DNA of 64,000 nt from CAZUGO01 sp964619935 (lineage in GTDB: Bacteria > Planctomycetota > Phycisphaerae > UBA1845 > CAIVHJ01): the NCBI GenBank assembly GCA_964619935.1, contig CAZUGO010000100.1:62001-126000 (forward strand), written 5' to 3'. The notes under the pieces were generated by a model that did not search any database, was not told the DNA's origin, and saw nothing but the letters and a program-made list of their open reading frames with translations. Each line of letters begins with the position of its first letter. The first letter of the stretch is position 1. Made by a program: the position numbers and the translations under genes. Positions 25,206-33,562 of this stretch are shown piece by piece.

Positions 25206-25940
25206 AAGCAGGCAGCGTGCCACTGGGTAAAATAGAGACAAATAGCCCATAGAAGCCTGAAAGTGGCTAGTCGCCACCAATAATCCCGAATAGTGGGTAA
25301 TAGTACCTGTACCTCCCCAATCATGTTGGTGAATCCAGTGCCGATCCGTGGGTGCGAATGGTTTGCGCTTTTGGAGGGCTGCGGTCCGGTGCGCGAATCT
25401 ATCTGGCTCACTGGGGGAAGGGGTACGAGTACGTCTGGCCTGGTAAAAAGTCGCAAAGGGCCGTTGCCCCCCGGCAACGACCCCTTGCTCCTCCCATCCC
25501 AAGGCCCAGGCATGCAGCGTCATGCGTGCGGTCAGGAGTCCCTAGCTAGCCCGGCGTTCGGGACCAGGCAATCTGCCTGCTGCGCGTCTCGCAGTGATTC
25601 CCGGACCGGGCCAGGGGTCAGACCCCGACGCTGCCGTCCGCGGTCACTATCCAGGAAGCGTGCCAGATCGGGTACTATTACCGGAATGAGCTTATTGTGC
25701 CCTCTGTCGGCGGGTCCGCGCGGTTCATCAGGCATGAGTGGGTAATAATACTGTTTAGTACCCTACTTTCTGGGGATTCTTCGCCGGGCTTGCTTTCAGG
25801 GTTCATGGGGTCACTGGCAGGTTCGAAGGCGGTGGCGGCTGCGGTTGCGGGAACGGGGGGACCCTGGGGGAAACGAGCGGCGAGCTGGAGTCAATTGGGC
25901 GAACCCCAGCCGCTCGGAACCCGCTTGGCGAAGAAGCCGA
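25206..25940. other. Noncoding stretch with hairpins and 12-base inverted copies
   Basis: No convincing gene on either strand. Features seen: a strong hairpin at 25456-25486 (AAGGG-C-CGTTGCC ... GGCAACG-AC-CCCTT) that, on the minus strand, is followed by TTTTT six bases later, and may end transcription of the methyltransferase gene at 25941; and GGTAATAGTACC at 25296-25307 with its exact reverse complement at 25671-25682. A related GTGGGTAATA sequence recurs at 25294 and 25738. These could be remnants of a small mobile element, but no ends or duplicated target sites could be defined. Confidence 0.4.
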
Positions 25941-26759
25941 TCAGGCCAGCGCCACGATGTAAGCCACCCAACTGTCGATGGCTTCGCCGCGCTTGGCCCG
26001 GCGGTAGACACCATTGCCCTCGCCGGTGGCGGTGTCGGTTCCTTCCCAGTGAACCTCGACGTGTGCGAATCCGGCTTCCTCCAGCACTTCCTGAATTTCG
26101 ATCAACGACCATAGCCGCCAGTCGTAGGTGAACGCCTTCCGCAGGCGGCTGCCGTCTTTGAACTGAAAATGGATGTGGCAGAGGATCTCGTTGGTGATCG
26201 GATTGAAGCGGGCGTGCTGCCAGACGTACTTGAAGCCGCGGCAGCGTCGCGATTCTTCGATCTCGGCGTGGGCCTCGGCGCCCCCGAAGGCATCCAGCAG
26301 GAACAAGCCCTTGGGTTTAAGGGAACGGCGGGTGTTCTGGAAATAACGCAGCAGATCCTCGCGCTTCTTGAAGATGAAGTAGGAGAAGTTCATCGCCACG
26401 AGGATGTCGACTTTCGGCTGGGAGACGTCCAGCACGTTGGCCGTCATCAGGTTCATCCGCCGCTGCTGGTCAGGCGTGAGTTCGCAGAGATTGTTCTGGA
26501 TGCCCCAGGTCAGGGTTGGGACGTCCAAATCAACACCGATGGCCCGGTGCTCGCGATGCCGTTTGACCCATTCGCAACTGATCGCCGCGGTTCCGCAGAA
26601 ATCCTCGCGCAACAGGTGGGCCCGCTGGCCGCGCAGCCGTTTGTACAGCCGGTCCACATATCCGGCGTCGGTCTCGGGTGCCTGGACGGAATCCAGGTAC
26701 AACCGGAATTTGTCGGCATTGCGGGCCGTGTATTCGCGTTTCCCACGCAAGGTTGGCAT
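25941..26759 (-). CDS. Class I SAM-dependent methyltransferase
   Basis: A 272-residue soluble methyltransferase. It starts at the ATG 26759 (a GTG two codons earlier is also possible). The SAM-binding core is recognisable though motif I is atypical: LLREDFCGTAAISCEWV (motif I, near residue 50), AIGVDLDVPTLTWGI (motif II acidic end), NLMTANVLDV (motif III), VDILVAMNFSYFIF (motif IV/post), and LKPKGLFLLDAFGG (motif V). The C-terminal part (FQFKDGSRLRKAFTYDWRLW and FAHVEVHWEGTD) is characteristic of a family of uncharacterised class I methyltransferases. The substrate is unknown. It is on the same strand as, and about 100 bp downstream of, the envelope methyltransferase gene, but need not be in its operon. 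Confidence 0.85.
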   Translation of the reverse strand: MPTLRGKREYTARNADKFRLYLDSVQAPETDAGYVDRLYKRLRGQRAHLLREDFCGTAAISCEWVKRHREHRAIGVDLDVPTLTWGIQNNLCELTPDQQRRMNLMTANVLDVSQPKVDILVAMNFSYFIFKKREDLLRYFQNTRRSLKPKGLFLLDAFGGAEAHAEIEESRRCRGFKYVWQHARFNPITNEILCHIHFQFKDGSRLRKAFTYDWRLWSLIEIQEVLEEAGFAHVEVHWEGTDTATGEGNGVYRRAKRGEAIDSWVAYIVALA

Positions 26760-26864
26760 GAGCACACTCGCAAATCAGCATGCAGGACCAGGGTCAGCCC
26801 CGCACAGAGGTCCGCACGTTGAAACCGCGCCGTTCAGGAGGATCAGGCTTCACAACTCGGCATT

Positions 26865-27890
26865 CTACTGAGCGACGCCGCCGGGCTCCAGTGTGCCGCC
26901 GGGGTTTTTGCATGGGGCGGGTGTTGCCGGAGTCCATCCGGCCGTGACCTCCATGTTGGACGTGCGCAGTCCCAGGCAGCCGCGGAGCAGGTCCAGCGAA
27001 GTGAACAGGGCTTGTGCGGGCACGTTCCTGAACGGGTTGAACAGGCCGGCCAGGCGCGGGCATTCCAGGGCGTAGCGGGTGACATGGTGTAGTGAGTAAA
27101 TCCAGAACGAGGGCGACGGCAGGTAGCGCACCAGGCGGGTGTGCAGGCCGTGCCGCTGCAACAGCCGCGACAAGGTGGTGGCGTCGAACAAATTCCAATG
27201 CCGGGGAAAGTGGTATCCACCCCAATAGTGCCGCCGGAACAGCGTCCGATCCAGGCATCGGGCATTGGGTGTCTCCAGCACCAGCACGCCGCCGGGTGCC
27301 AGCAGGCCGGCCAGTTGGGCAATGCAGGCGGCGGGATCGGCAACATGTTCGATAACCTGCAGCATGACGATCAGGTCGAAGGAACGTGGCGGCAGACCGA
27401 CCAGGTCTTCAATGCGGCCGCAGTGCGCCGGATAGCCGTTCGCATGCAGGTCGGCCACCACCGCCGGATCCAGTTCCACGCCCCACAGTTGCTGCTTGGG
27501 GACGCCACGGCGATGCAGCGCCTTCAGATAGCGGCCGTTGCCGCAGCCGACGTCCAGAACCCGCGGTTGGGCGCTGTCGAGATGGGACAGCCAGACGCTC
27601 ATCTTGCGCTGGTCGAGCGTGCGCTTGGCGGCATCGGCCAGCGGGTGAAGTACCTCGGTGTAGTGGTAGGCATAGTAGTTCGGGGGGTAAATGGTCATCA
27701 GCTCGTCGAGCGCCGGTCGCGGATTCAGGTAATGGTGTCCGCACTCCCGGCAGCGCACCATTCGGAACACGGTGGAACTCGTCAGGTATTCGTAATCGCG
27801 CCCGCTGGCGATCTCGCGGCCTGCGGTGCCGCTGCACACGCAACAGGGCACCCTTTCGACCCGACATTCCGGCGGGTTGCGGGCGATCAT
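26865..27890 (-). CDS. Zinc-ribbon-type SAM methyltransferase of the glycan cluster
   Basis: A 341-residue methyltransferase. The N-terminus has two Cys pairs (VPCCVCSGTAG and VRCRECGHHYLNPRP), followed by a class I SAM domain: VLDVGCGNGRYLKAL (motif I, near residue 100), WGVELDPAVVADLHANG, FDLIVMLQVIEHVADP, and LLAPGGVLVLETPN. Proteins with this Cys-rich head plus methyltransferase body are common in O-antigen and exopolysaccharide clusters and methylate sugars or lipid carriers. I start at the ATG at 27890, which overlaps the desaturase stop in ATGA (4 bp), showing translational coupling; the frame continues open upstream only within the desaturase gene. Confidence 0.9.
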   Translation of the reverse strand: MIARNPPECRVERVPCCVCSGTAGREIASGRDYEYLTSSTVFRMVRCRECGHHYLNPRPALDELMTIYPPNYYAYHYTEVLHPLADAAKRTLDQRKMSVWLSHLDSAQPRVLDVGCGNGRYLKALHRRGVPKQQLWGVELDPAVVADLHANGYPAHCGRIEDLVGLPPRSFDLIVMLQVIEHVADPAACIAQLAGLLAPGGVLVLETPNARCLDRTLFRRHYWGGYHFPRHWNLFDATTLSRLLQRHGLHTRLVRYLPSPSFWIYSLHHVTRYALECPRLAGLFNPFRNVPAQALFTSLDLLRGCLGLRTSNMEVTAGWTPATPAPCKNPGGTLEPGGVAQ

Positions 27891-28897
27891 GTGACGGCTT
27901 CCGGTTGCCGGGTTGGCCGGGCTGCTGCTGCGGGGCGGCCGCTGACCAGGGGCAGGGATCGCAGATAGTGCCATAAGAAGCCCACATAGCTGCGGCGGAC
28001 CTCGATGGCCTGGCCCAGCCGCGGCCGAATGCGGCGGTGGACCTCCGGCAGACGGTAGTAAGGGACGAACGGCCAGAGGTGATGTTCGGCGTGGTAGTTC
28101 ATGTGGTGCGGCGAGAACAGCACCTGCTCGAGTCGCGGCGGAGCGTAGGTAATCAAGCGGCGGTCGTCGGCCAGCGCATCCGGCACGATGGGGTGGGCAT
28201 GATCGCAGAAGGCCCGGATCTCGTCGGGAACAAAGACCAGGGCGAACACCGGCAGTACCCAGAACACCAGGTAGGTCCACCAAGGCTGGGTTGCCGCGAT
28301 GGCCCCGAAGATCAAGACTTGCATGACCAGCACCGGAATCCGACTCATCATGAATTCTTTCAGCAGCGTTGGCGCCGGCCGGGCGTCGGATCCCGAGCGG
28401 CGCTGCCCGAAGGGTGTGACTTTCCACACGGTTTTCAGAAAGGTCGCCAACCCGCTGAGGAACAACACGAACTGCACGGTGTTGGCCTTGTTCTCGGCAC
28501 CGTGCAAGTATCGATCCGGATCGCGCTCGCTGCCGAGTTGGTGATGATGTCGCAGGTGGCTGGAGCGCCCATCACGCAGGCACATGCCCAGCGGGGCGAA
28601 GATCAGCCAGGTGGCCAGCCGATCGTTGATCCGGCGATTGGGGTGCAGATTGCGGTGCAGTCCGTCGTGTCCGATGATGAACAGGGCATACTGCCGGGTA
28701 CCAATGATCAGAAAGGCGGCCACTTGCACCGGCCAAACCGGCAGGGCCTGGAGCACCGCGAACGCGCAGGTCAGCCACAGGTAGATCAACAGCATATCGG
28801 CATAGACCACCGCCGGTCGTTTGCGGCTGAACTCCAGGACCTCACGGCGGCTCAGCAGGGTGCGGGCGAGCTTGGCTTGTCGGCGATGGGCGTTCAT
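27887..28897 (-). CDS. Membrane fatty acid desaturase
   Basis: A 336-residue integral membrane di-iron enzyme that introduces double bonds or hydroxyls in acyl chains. The three histidine boxes are complete: HDGLH (near residue 77), HLRHH (near 113) and HMNYHAEHH (near 270). Four or more hydrophobic segments flank them (ADMLLIYLWLTCAFAVL, VQVAAFLIIGTRQYALFIIG, VLVMQVLIFGAIAA, YLVFWVLPVFALVFV). It lies between a membrane glycosyltransferase and a methyltransferase gene, with a 4-bp overlap with the latter, suggesting modification of a lipid that carries the glycan, or of membrane lipids co-regulated with it. The exact substrate cannot be told from sequence. Confidence 0.92.
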   Translation of the reverse strand: MNAHRRQAKLARTLLSRREVLEFSRKRPAVVYADMLLIYLWLTCAFAVLQALPVWPVQVAAFLIIGTRQYALFIIGHDGLHRNLHPNRRINDRLATWLIFAPLGMCLRDGRSSHLRHHHQLGSERDPDRYLHGAENKANTVQFVLFLSGLATFLKTVWKVTPFGQRRSGSDARPAPTLLKEFMMSRIPVLVMQVLIFGAIAATQPWWTYLVFWVLPVFALVFVPDEIRAFCDHAHPIVPDALADDRRLITYAPPRLEQVLFSPHHMNYHAEHHLWPFVPYYRLPEVHRRIRPRLGQAIEVRRSYVGFLWHYLRSLPLVSGRPAAAARPTRQPEAVT

Positions 28898-28912
28898 GGC
28901 GGGCTTCCCGGT

Positions 28913-30367
28913 TCAGGCGGGTACATTCATATTTGATCGGCAGCCCGTCCCGGGCGGTTTTGCAAACCTGCCGCGGCGGATGCCCAGCAGTTGACCGCCG
29001 AGGGCACAGAGTCCCACGGCCACGGCGATAGACCAGGCCATGATCGACGGGTGGCAGATCCGCGAACCCTGCCAGAACTCCACGCCGGACACGCCGTTGA
29101 GGTACAGGTAGGTGCTGGCCAGGATCCATCCGGCGGCCCGGGTCCGGGGGTTGAGTCCCAGCAGGATCAGCCCGATCACCGTCGCTGCCACAATGGCTTG
29201 CCCGGCGTGTTCGTGGAGCAGCGGCTTGAGCTGCTGCCACAGGTTGGTGAATTGCGGCAATTGGGCCGGATGGACCTCGCTGCCGCGAACGGTGTTCTGG
29301 GCGGCGCTGATCGCGAAACGGCGGATCATGGGGACTGGGTAACGGCGCCAGGCTTCGAGGAACACGGCGGTATCGTCGCGATGGTGCTGGGCCAGGGTCG
29401 TCCCCTGCGGGCCGTAGCGGGCCAGGTTGTCGGCTTCCATGCGCTCCTGCATCTGGCGGGTGTTGACGTCGGGATCGAGGGAGGCGAGCGTGCGGGCGGT
29501 CCAGAAGTAGCGGGCGGCCAGCACGCCACCAGAGAAGGCCGGGACTCCATTGCGGATCTGATTGCGGACGCACCAGCCGCCGATCACCGCGGCCATCAGC
29601 ACCGCACACGCGACGGCCTTGGTCAGCGCCTGCCGCCGCGACCCCGCGAAGAAGGAGGGCGGCAACACCGCGGTCAGGCCCACGAGCACCACCGGCCAGA
29701 ACTGGGTTACGCCGCGGACCAGCACTGCCGCCGAGAATAACAGTGCCGCCGCCAGCATCCAGGTCCAGCGATCGCGGCGCAGCCCCCGGACCAGGCACAC
29801 CAGGCCACCAAGGTGCAGCAGGACAAAGAGCGTTTCGGTGAGGATCACGCAGCTCAAGGAGATCGCGGTCAGCGATCCGGCGACCACCAGCCCGGCGATG
29901 ATGGCCACCCGCCGTGATAAATCCAGGCTCAGCGCCAGGACCGCGACTCCGGCACACGCCGCGGCGCTGATCACGACTTGGATGATCAGCACCGGGGCCG
30001 CGCTGACGCCGCAGGCCCGAAAGATGGCCGCCAGGAACCAGCCGTATCCCGGACCGCTCCACAGAATGGCGCCCTCGGGAGTGGCGTAGATCGGCCCGCT
30101 GTGGATGGCCAGTGGCGGGCCGTCGTACGGCAGGCCGGCGTAGTAGGTGCCGATCATCACGTAGCGCCAGGAATCGGGAGTCAGCAGCAGAATCGCGCGG
30201 TCGCTCAAGGTCCCATACATCAACACCAACCAGACCCCGCGCAGCAGCAGCGCCGTTGCGAAGATCATCAGCAGGGCCGGCAGCGCGCCAGCCGCGGGCG
30301 GACTTATCGGACGCCGCCCGCCGGGCGGGGCTGCGGTCAGCGGGGCGTTGTGGGGCACCGGCGGCAT
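28913..30367 (-). CDS. GT39-like membrane glycosyltransferase
   Basis: A 484-residue polytopic membrane protein with about 9-11 hydrophobic segments. The first large extracytoplasmic loop carries the acidic region expected for GT39/ArnT/PMT enzymes (LLTPDSWRYVMIGTYYAG), and a later loop holds many charged residues (DPDVNTRQMQERMEADN). These enzymes move a sugar from a polyprenyl phosphate donor to lipid or protein on the outer face of the membrane. It is 15 bp upstream of the desaturase and starts the minus-strand half of the cluster. Across 111 bp it is divergent from a GT2 gene that could make the polyprenyl-sugar donor. Family assignment is by topology and the Asp loop only. Confidence 0.75.
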   Translation of the reverse strand: MPPVPHNAPLTAAPPGGRRPISPPAAGALPALLMIFATALLLRGVWLVLMYGTLSDRAILLLTPDSWRYVMIGTYYAGLPYDGPPLAIHSGPIYATPEGAILWSGPGYGWFLAAIFRACGVSAAPVLIIQVVISAAACAGVAVLALSLDLSRRVAIIAGLVVAGSLTAISLSCVILTETLFVLLHLGGLVCLVRGLRRDRWTWMLAAALLFSAAVLVRGVTQFWPVVLVGLTAVLPPSFFAGSRRQALTKAVACAVLMAAVIGGWCVRNQIRNGVPAFSGGVLAARYFWTARTLASLDPDVNTRQMQERMEADNLARYGPQGTTLAQHHRDDTAVFLEAWRRYPVPMIRRFAISAAQNTVRGSEVHPAQLPQFTNLWQQLKPLLHEHAGQAIVAATVIGLILLGLNPRTRAAGWILASTYLYLNGVSGVEFWQGSRICHPSIMAWSIAVAVGLCALGGQLLGIRRGRFAKPPGTGCRSNMNVPA

Positions 30368-30478
30368 GCTTACAGGACCGTGTCGGTTTTCGGGTTGTAG
30401 CTACATCATGCCCGGAGGGCTGCCGATGTCACCAGCAGCGAATCCGACGCACTGTGTTTATCGGTCAGCCGAGCACCC
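30368..30478. promoter_or_regulatory. Divergent intergenic region of the glycan cluster
   Basis: A 111-bp gap between two divergent glycosyltransferase genes, the only place in 26.8-34.7 kb where both halves of the cluster could be started together. No strong -10/-35 pair or operator was recognised; TTTTCGGGTTGTAG near 30388 is the most AT-rich part. Confidence 0.3.
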
Positions 30479-31765
30479 ATGAGTTCCCGCATTGCCATAA
30501 TTCCCGGTCCACCCGCCGTCTCGGACGCGGTGTGTTCGGTCCTGGAAGAGGCCCTGATCTCGGACGGCCGGCAGCCGCAGGCGAAGGCCGGCGACGACGG
30601 GGGTCCGCGGCAGACGTGCCGGTTCACCATCGTGATCCCGGCCCTCAACGAAGAGCAGGCCCTGGCCGGCACCCTGACCGACGTGTTGCAGGCCCGCGAG
30701 CAGATCATGGCCGAAACGCCGGTCACCGCGGTTCAAGTGGTGTTGGTCAACGATGGCTCCACCGATCGCACCCAGGAAATCGCCGAAGGTTTTGAAGACG
30801 TCACCACCGTGCGGTTCGAGCGCAATCGCGGCTACGGTGCGGCCATCAAGGCCGGCTTCAAGATCGACGACTCGGAGTTGGTCGGGTTCATGGATGCCGA
30901 CGGTACCCTGGAGGCCCGCTCCTGGATCGACCTGCTGAACGCGATGTTTGCCCGGCGGGCGGACATCGTGCTCGGTGCCCGGCTGAACCCGCACAGCCGG
31001 ATGCCGCGGATCCGCCGTTTCGGGAACTGGTGCTTCGCGCGGCTGCTGGGCTACATTTCGGGCCAGCCGTTGACCGATTGTGCGTCCGGCATGCGCGTGC
31101 TGAAGCGCTCGATCCTGAAGTACATCATGCCACTGCCCGACGGGCTGCACTTTACGCCGGCGATGAGCTGTAACGCGCTGCTCGACCGGCGGGTTCGCCT
31201 GGTCGAGGTGCCGGTGCCGTACGCCGAGCGGGTCGGTCGGTCCAAGCTCAGCGTGGTTCGCGACGGCTTCCGTTTTCTGACCATCATTCTACTGACCGGC
31301 TGCTTCTACAACCCGATCAAGTGCGCCGCGACCGGCATGGTCTGCTCCTGGCTGGCCGCCGGGCTGGCCTGGCTGGCCGGCTGGGAGCCGGCGGGTCTGA
31401 TTCGCACCACCGTTCTGGTCAACGTCATGGCCCTGGCCGCGGCGTTGATTTGCCACCAGGCGGTCAAGGCCCTGATTGTTTCGGACAGGTCGCGCAACAC
31501 ACTGGAGCGCTGGCTGCAGAGTTGCACCCAGCCGCGGCGGGTGGCGTACACCGGACTGGGCGCCCTGGCCTGCTCCGCGATCCTGAGCTTGTGCCTGCTG
31601 CTGGACAGCGCTCGCGCGCTGGAAGTCTGGGGCGGGGCGGCGCTGTGGTCCTGCTGCATCGGCGTCGGACTGGTGCTGCTGGGAATCAGCCTGCGGATGT
31701 TGCAACTGATACGCTTCAAGTTCGAGGCGCTCATCGTCGACCCCTACCGGCGGCCGGGATCATGA
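30479..31765 (+). CDS. Family 2 glycosyltransferase with membrane domain (DPM1/ArnC-like)
   Basis: A 428-residue protein. The GT-A catalytic domain starts near residue 48: FTIVIPALNEEQALAGTL, VVLVNDGSTDRTQEIA, the DXD-like VGFMDADGTLE, and the acceptor region LTDCASGMRVLKRSIL. It matches polyprenyl-phosphate hexose synthases (dolichol-phosphate mannose synthase type). The C-terminal 150 residues contain about four hydrophobic segments (CAATGMVCSWLAAGLAWLAG, LVNVMALAAALI, LGALACSAILSLCLLL, CCIGVGLVLLGI). It could make the lipid-linked sugar used by the divergent GT39-like enzyme. The stop codon overlaps the next ATG in ATGA, so it is coupled with the methyltransferase. Confidence 0.9.
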   Translation: MSSRIAIIPGPPAVSDAVCSVLEEALISDGRQPQAKAGDDGGPRQTCRFTIVIPALNEEQALAGTLTDVLQAREQIMAETPVTAVQVVLVNDGSTDRTQEIAEGFEDVTTVRFERNRGYGAAIKAGFKIDDSELVGFMDADGTLEARSWIDLLNAMFARRADIVLGARLNPHSRMPRIRRFGNWCFARLLGYISGQPLTDCASGMRVLKRSILKYIMPLPDGLHFTPAMSCNALLDRRVRLVEVPVPYAERVGRSKLSVVRDGFRFLTIILLTGCFYNPIKCAATGMVCSWLAAGLAWLAGWEPAGLIRTTVLVNVMALAAALICHQAVKALIVSDRSRNTLERWLQSCTQPRRVAYTGLGALACSAILSLCLLLDSARALEVWGGAALWSCCIGVGLVLLGISLRMLQLIRFKFEALIVDPYRRPGS

Positions 31766-32598
31766 TGGGGTCCGGTGCGGCCACTCAGCGTTTTGCGCAC
31801 AGCATCGAGACCCAGCAGCGGCTGGCTCGAGCCCGCGGCTACAACCGGTGGATCTGTGATCTGATTGGGCCGTACATCACCGGCCGGGTGCTGGACATCG
31901 GTTCGGCGCTCGGGAACATCACCCGCCATTTTTTGGACCGTGAGGCGGTGGTGTCACTGGACATCGAGCCCGACTACGTCGATTACCTCAACCGCACCTA
32001 CGGTCGCAGCGCACCGCTGCAGGCGCTGCACTGTGACATCGCCGATCCGCAAGTGCTGGCGGTGTTGCAGCCGGCGTCGTTCCATTCGGCCATGTGTCTG
32101 AACGTCATCGAGCACATTCCCGATCACCAGGCGGTGTTGGACCATGTCGCCGAGCTGCTGAAGCCCGGGGGCTACTTTGCGGTGGTCGCGCCCGCCGTCC
32201 CGTGGATCTACGGCGCCATGGACGCGGCTGACCACCACTGCCGCCGCTATTGGCTGGGCGAGATGACCGCGCTGTTTGAAAGCGCCGGATTTGAGGTGGT
32301 CGAGCGCCGGTACTTCAACCTGGTCGGGGCCTTGGGTTGGTTCTATTACGGGCGGATCTTGAAGCGGGAATACATTCCAGCGGGTTGTTGGCTCGGATTG
32401 GCGGACCACCTGATTCGACTCGGGCGGCAAGTCGAGCGCCTCGTTCGGGCGCCGCTGGGCCAGTCGGTCATCTGCGTCGGGCGCAAGCCCGTTCGAGGCG
32501 GCGTGCAGCCGAGTGCCGAGCCCGCGGCCGTGTTGCCACCGGCGGAACAGCCCGAACCTGTTGCAGTGGAAGAAGCCGCATGCATCCCCGGACGGTGA
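31762..32598 (+). CDS. SAM-dependent methyltransferase of the glycan cluster
   Basis: A 278-residue class I methyltransferase. Motifs: GRVLDIGSALGNITRHFL (motif I, near residue 42), VVSLDIEPDYVDYL, FHSAMCLNVIEHIPDHQAVL, and LLKPGGYFAVVAPAVPWIY. The C-terminal helix-rich part (RRYWLGEMTALFESAGFEV and LGWFYYGRIL) is typical of methyltransferases found beside polyprenyl-phosphate glycosyltransferases. The tail is Pro/Glu/Ala rich. It overlaps the GT2 stop by 4 bp (ATGA; a second ATG directly follows) and the next gene by 19 bp, so three genes are tightly coupled. Confidence 0.88.
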   Translation: MMGSGAATQRFAHSIETQQRLARARGYNRWICDLIGPYITGRVLDIGSALGNITRHFLDREAVVSLDIEPDYVDYLNRTYGRSAPLQALHCDIADPQVLAVLQPASFHSAMCLNVIEHIPDHQAVLDHVAELLKPGGYFAVVAPAVPWIYGAMDAADHHCRRYWLGEMTALFESAGFEVVERRYFNLVGALGWFYYGRILKREYIPAGCWLGLADHLIRLGRQVERLVRAPLGQSVICVGRKPVRGGVQPSAEPAAVLPPAEQPEPVAVEEAACIPGR

Positions 32599-33542
32599 GC
32601 CGTTGGCCGACCCTGAAGTCGGCCGTCAAGCGCGGATTCCGGCAGCGGCTGGCGGGCTCGGCCCTGGAGCGCTGCCCGGCGCTGATCGTCTTGGTGTATC
32701 ACTCCATCGACCCCGATCCGCCGCCGTATCTCAAAGCAATGGGCGTGACCACCCACCCCGACACCCTGGACGCTCATGCCGCCTGGGCCCGCGACCACTT
32801 TGACATCGTTCGGCTGGCCGAAGGCATCGACCGGCTGCGCGGCGGGCGACTGCCTACCACGTGCGTGGCCTTCAGTTTTGACGACGGCCTGCGCCTGACC
32901 TGTGAGTTGGCCGTTCCCATCCTGGGGCGCTACCACATTCCGGCGACCTTCTTCTTGCACCATCATCTGTTGACCGGGCGGGCCGGATGGATGTACACCG
33001 TGGCCCGGTTGGAACACGAAGGCCACACGGCGGAACTCGAGGAGGTCTTCGGTCCGTGCGCCGGCGAGTCGTTTACCGGTTACTTGCGCTGGCAGGCGGA
33101 CGCCGATGTGCTGGCCCGCCGGCAGGCGCTGCAAGGCTACCCGCGCGGACCCGGCGATCGTCATACCGCCCATTGCAACCTGCAATACCTGAATACGCTC
33201 TCGTGCAACCCGTTGGTCGACCTCGGCAATCACAGCCTGGATCATCCGCGGTTCTGCCGGTTGACCGTCGAAGAGCAAACCCGCCAGATCCTCGAGAATG
33301 AGCAGGCGCTGTTCTGTCACGGAAACTACAAGCCGCTGTTTGCGGTTCCATTCGGGAAAGCCTGCGATTGGAACTTCGACACCATTTCCGCGGCGGCCCG
33401 GCTGCGGCACGAATTCCTCAGTGCAGCCGGTGGCGTCAACTTCACCGGTCGCACCGGTGTGGACATCTGTCGCATTCCGTGTGACGGCGTCGCCGCGGAC
33501 GGCCTGGAGGAGCACATCATTCGCCGCGGATTGGGGCTCTAG
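32580..33542 (+). CDS. Polysaccharide deacetylase-like protein
   Basis: A 320-residue protein of the NodB/CE4 fold. Motif 1 is FSFDDGLRLTCELAVPIL (usually TFDDG; both Asp residues kept), motif 2 is NHSLDHPRF (HSxxH-type zinc ligands), and the early strand reads LIVLVYHSIDP. CE4 enzymes remove acetyl or formyl groups from sugars in peptidoglycan or exopolysaccharide. An insert between motif 1 and motif 2 (about residues 120-200, WMYTVARLEHEGHTAELEEV onward) is longer than normal. There is no signal peptide, so it probably works in the cytoplasm on a lipid-linked intermediate. The ATG at 32580 lies inside the end of the methyltransferase gene. Confidence 0.85.
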   Translation: MHPRTVSRWPTLKSAVKRGFRQRLAGSALERCPALIVLVYHSIDPDPPPYLKAMGVTTHPDTLDAHAAWARDHFDIVRLAEGIDRLRGGRLPTTCVAFSFDDGLRLTCELAVPILGRYHIPATFFLHHHLLTGRAGWMYTVARLEHEGHTAELEEVFGPCAGESFTGYLRWQADADVLARRQALQGYPRGPGDRHTAHCNLQYLNTLSCNPLVDLGNHSLDHPRFCRLTVEEQTRQILENEQALFCHGNYKPLFAVPFGKACDWNFDTISAAARLRHEFLSAAGGVNFTGRTGVDICRIPCDGVAADGLEEHIIRRGLGL

Positions 33543-33562
33543 TCCGCCAAGGGTACCGAGGC

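Noticed and set aside
25062..25745. Open frames of 120-150 codons on both strands in the gap after uvrC
   Set aside because: They overlap the structured RNA and hairpins, have poor codon patterns and match no family.
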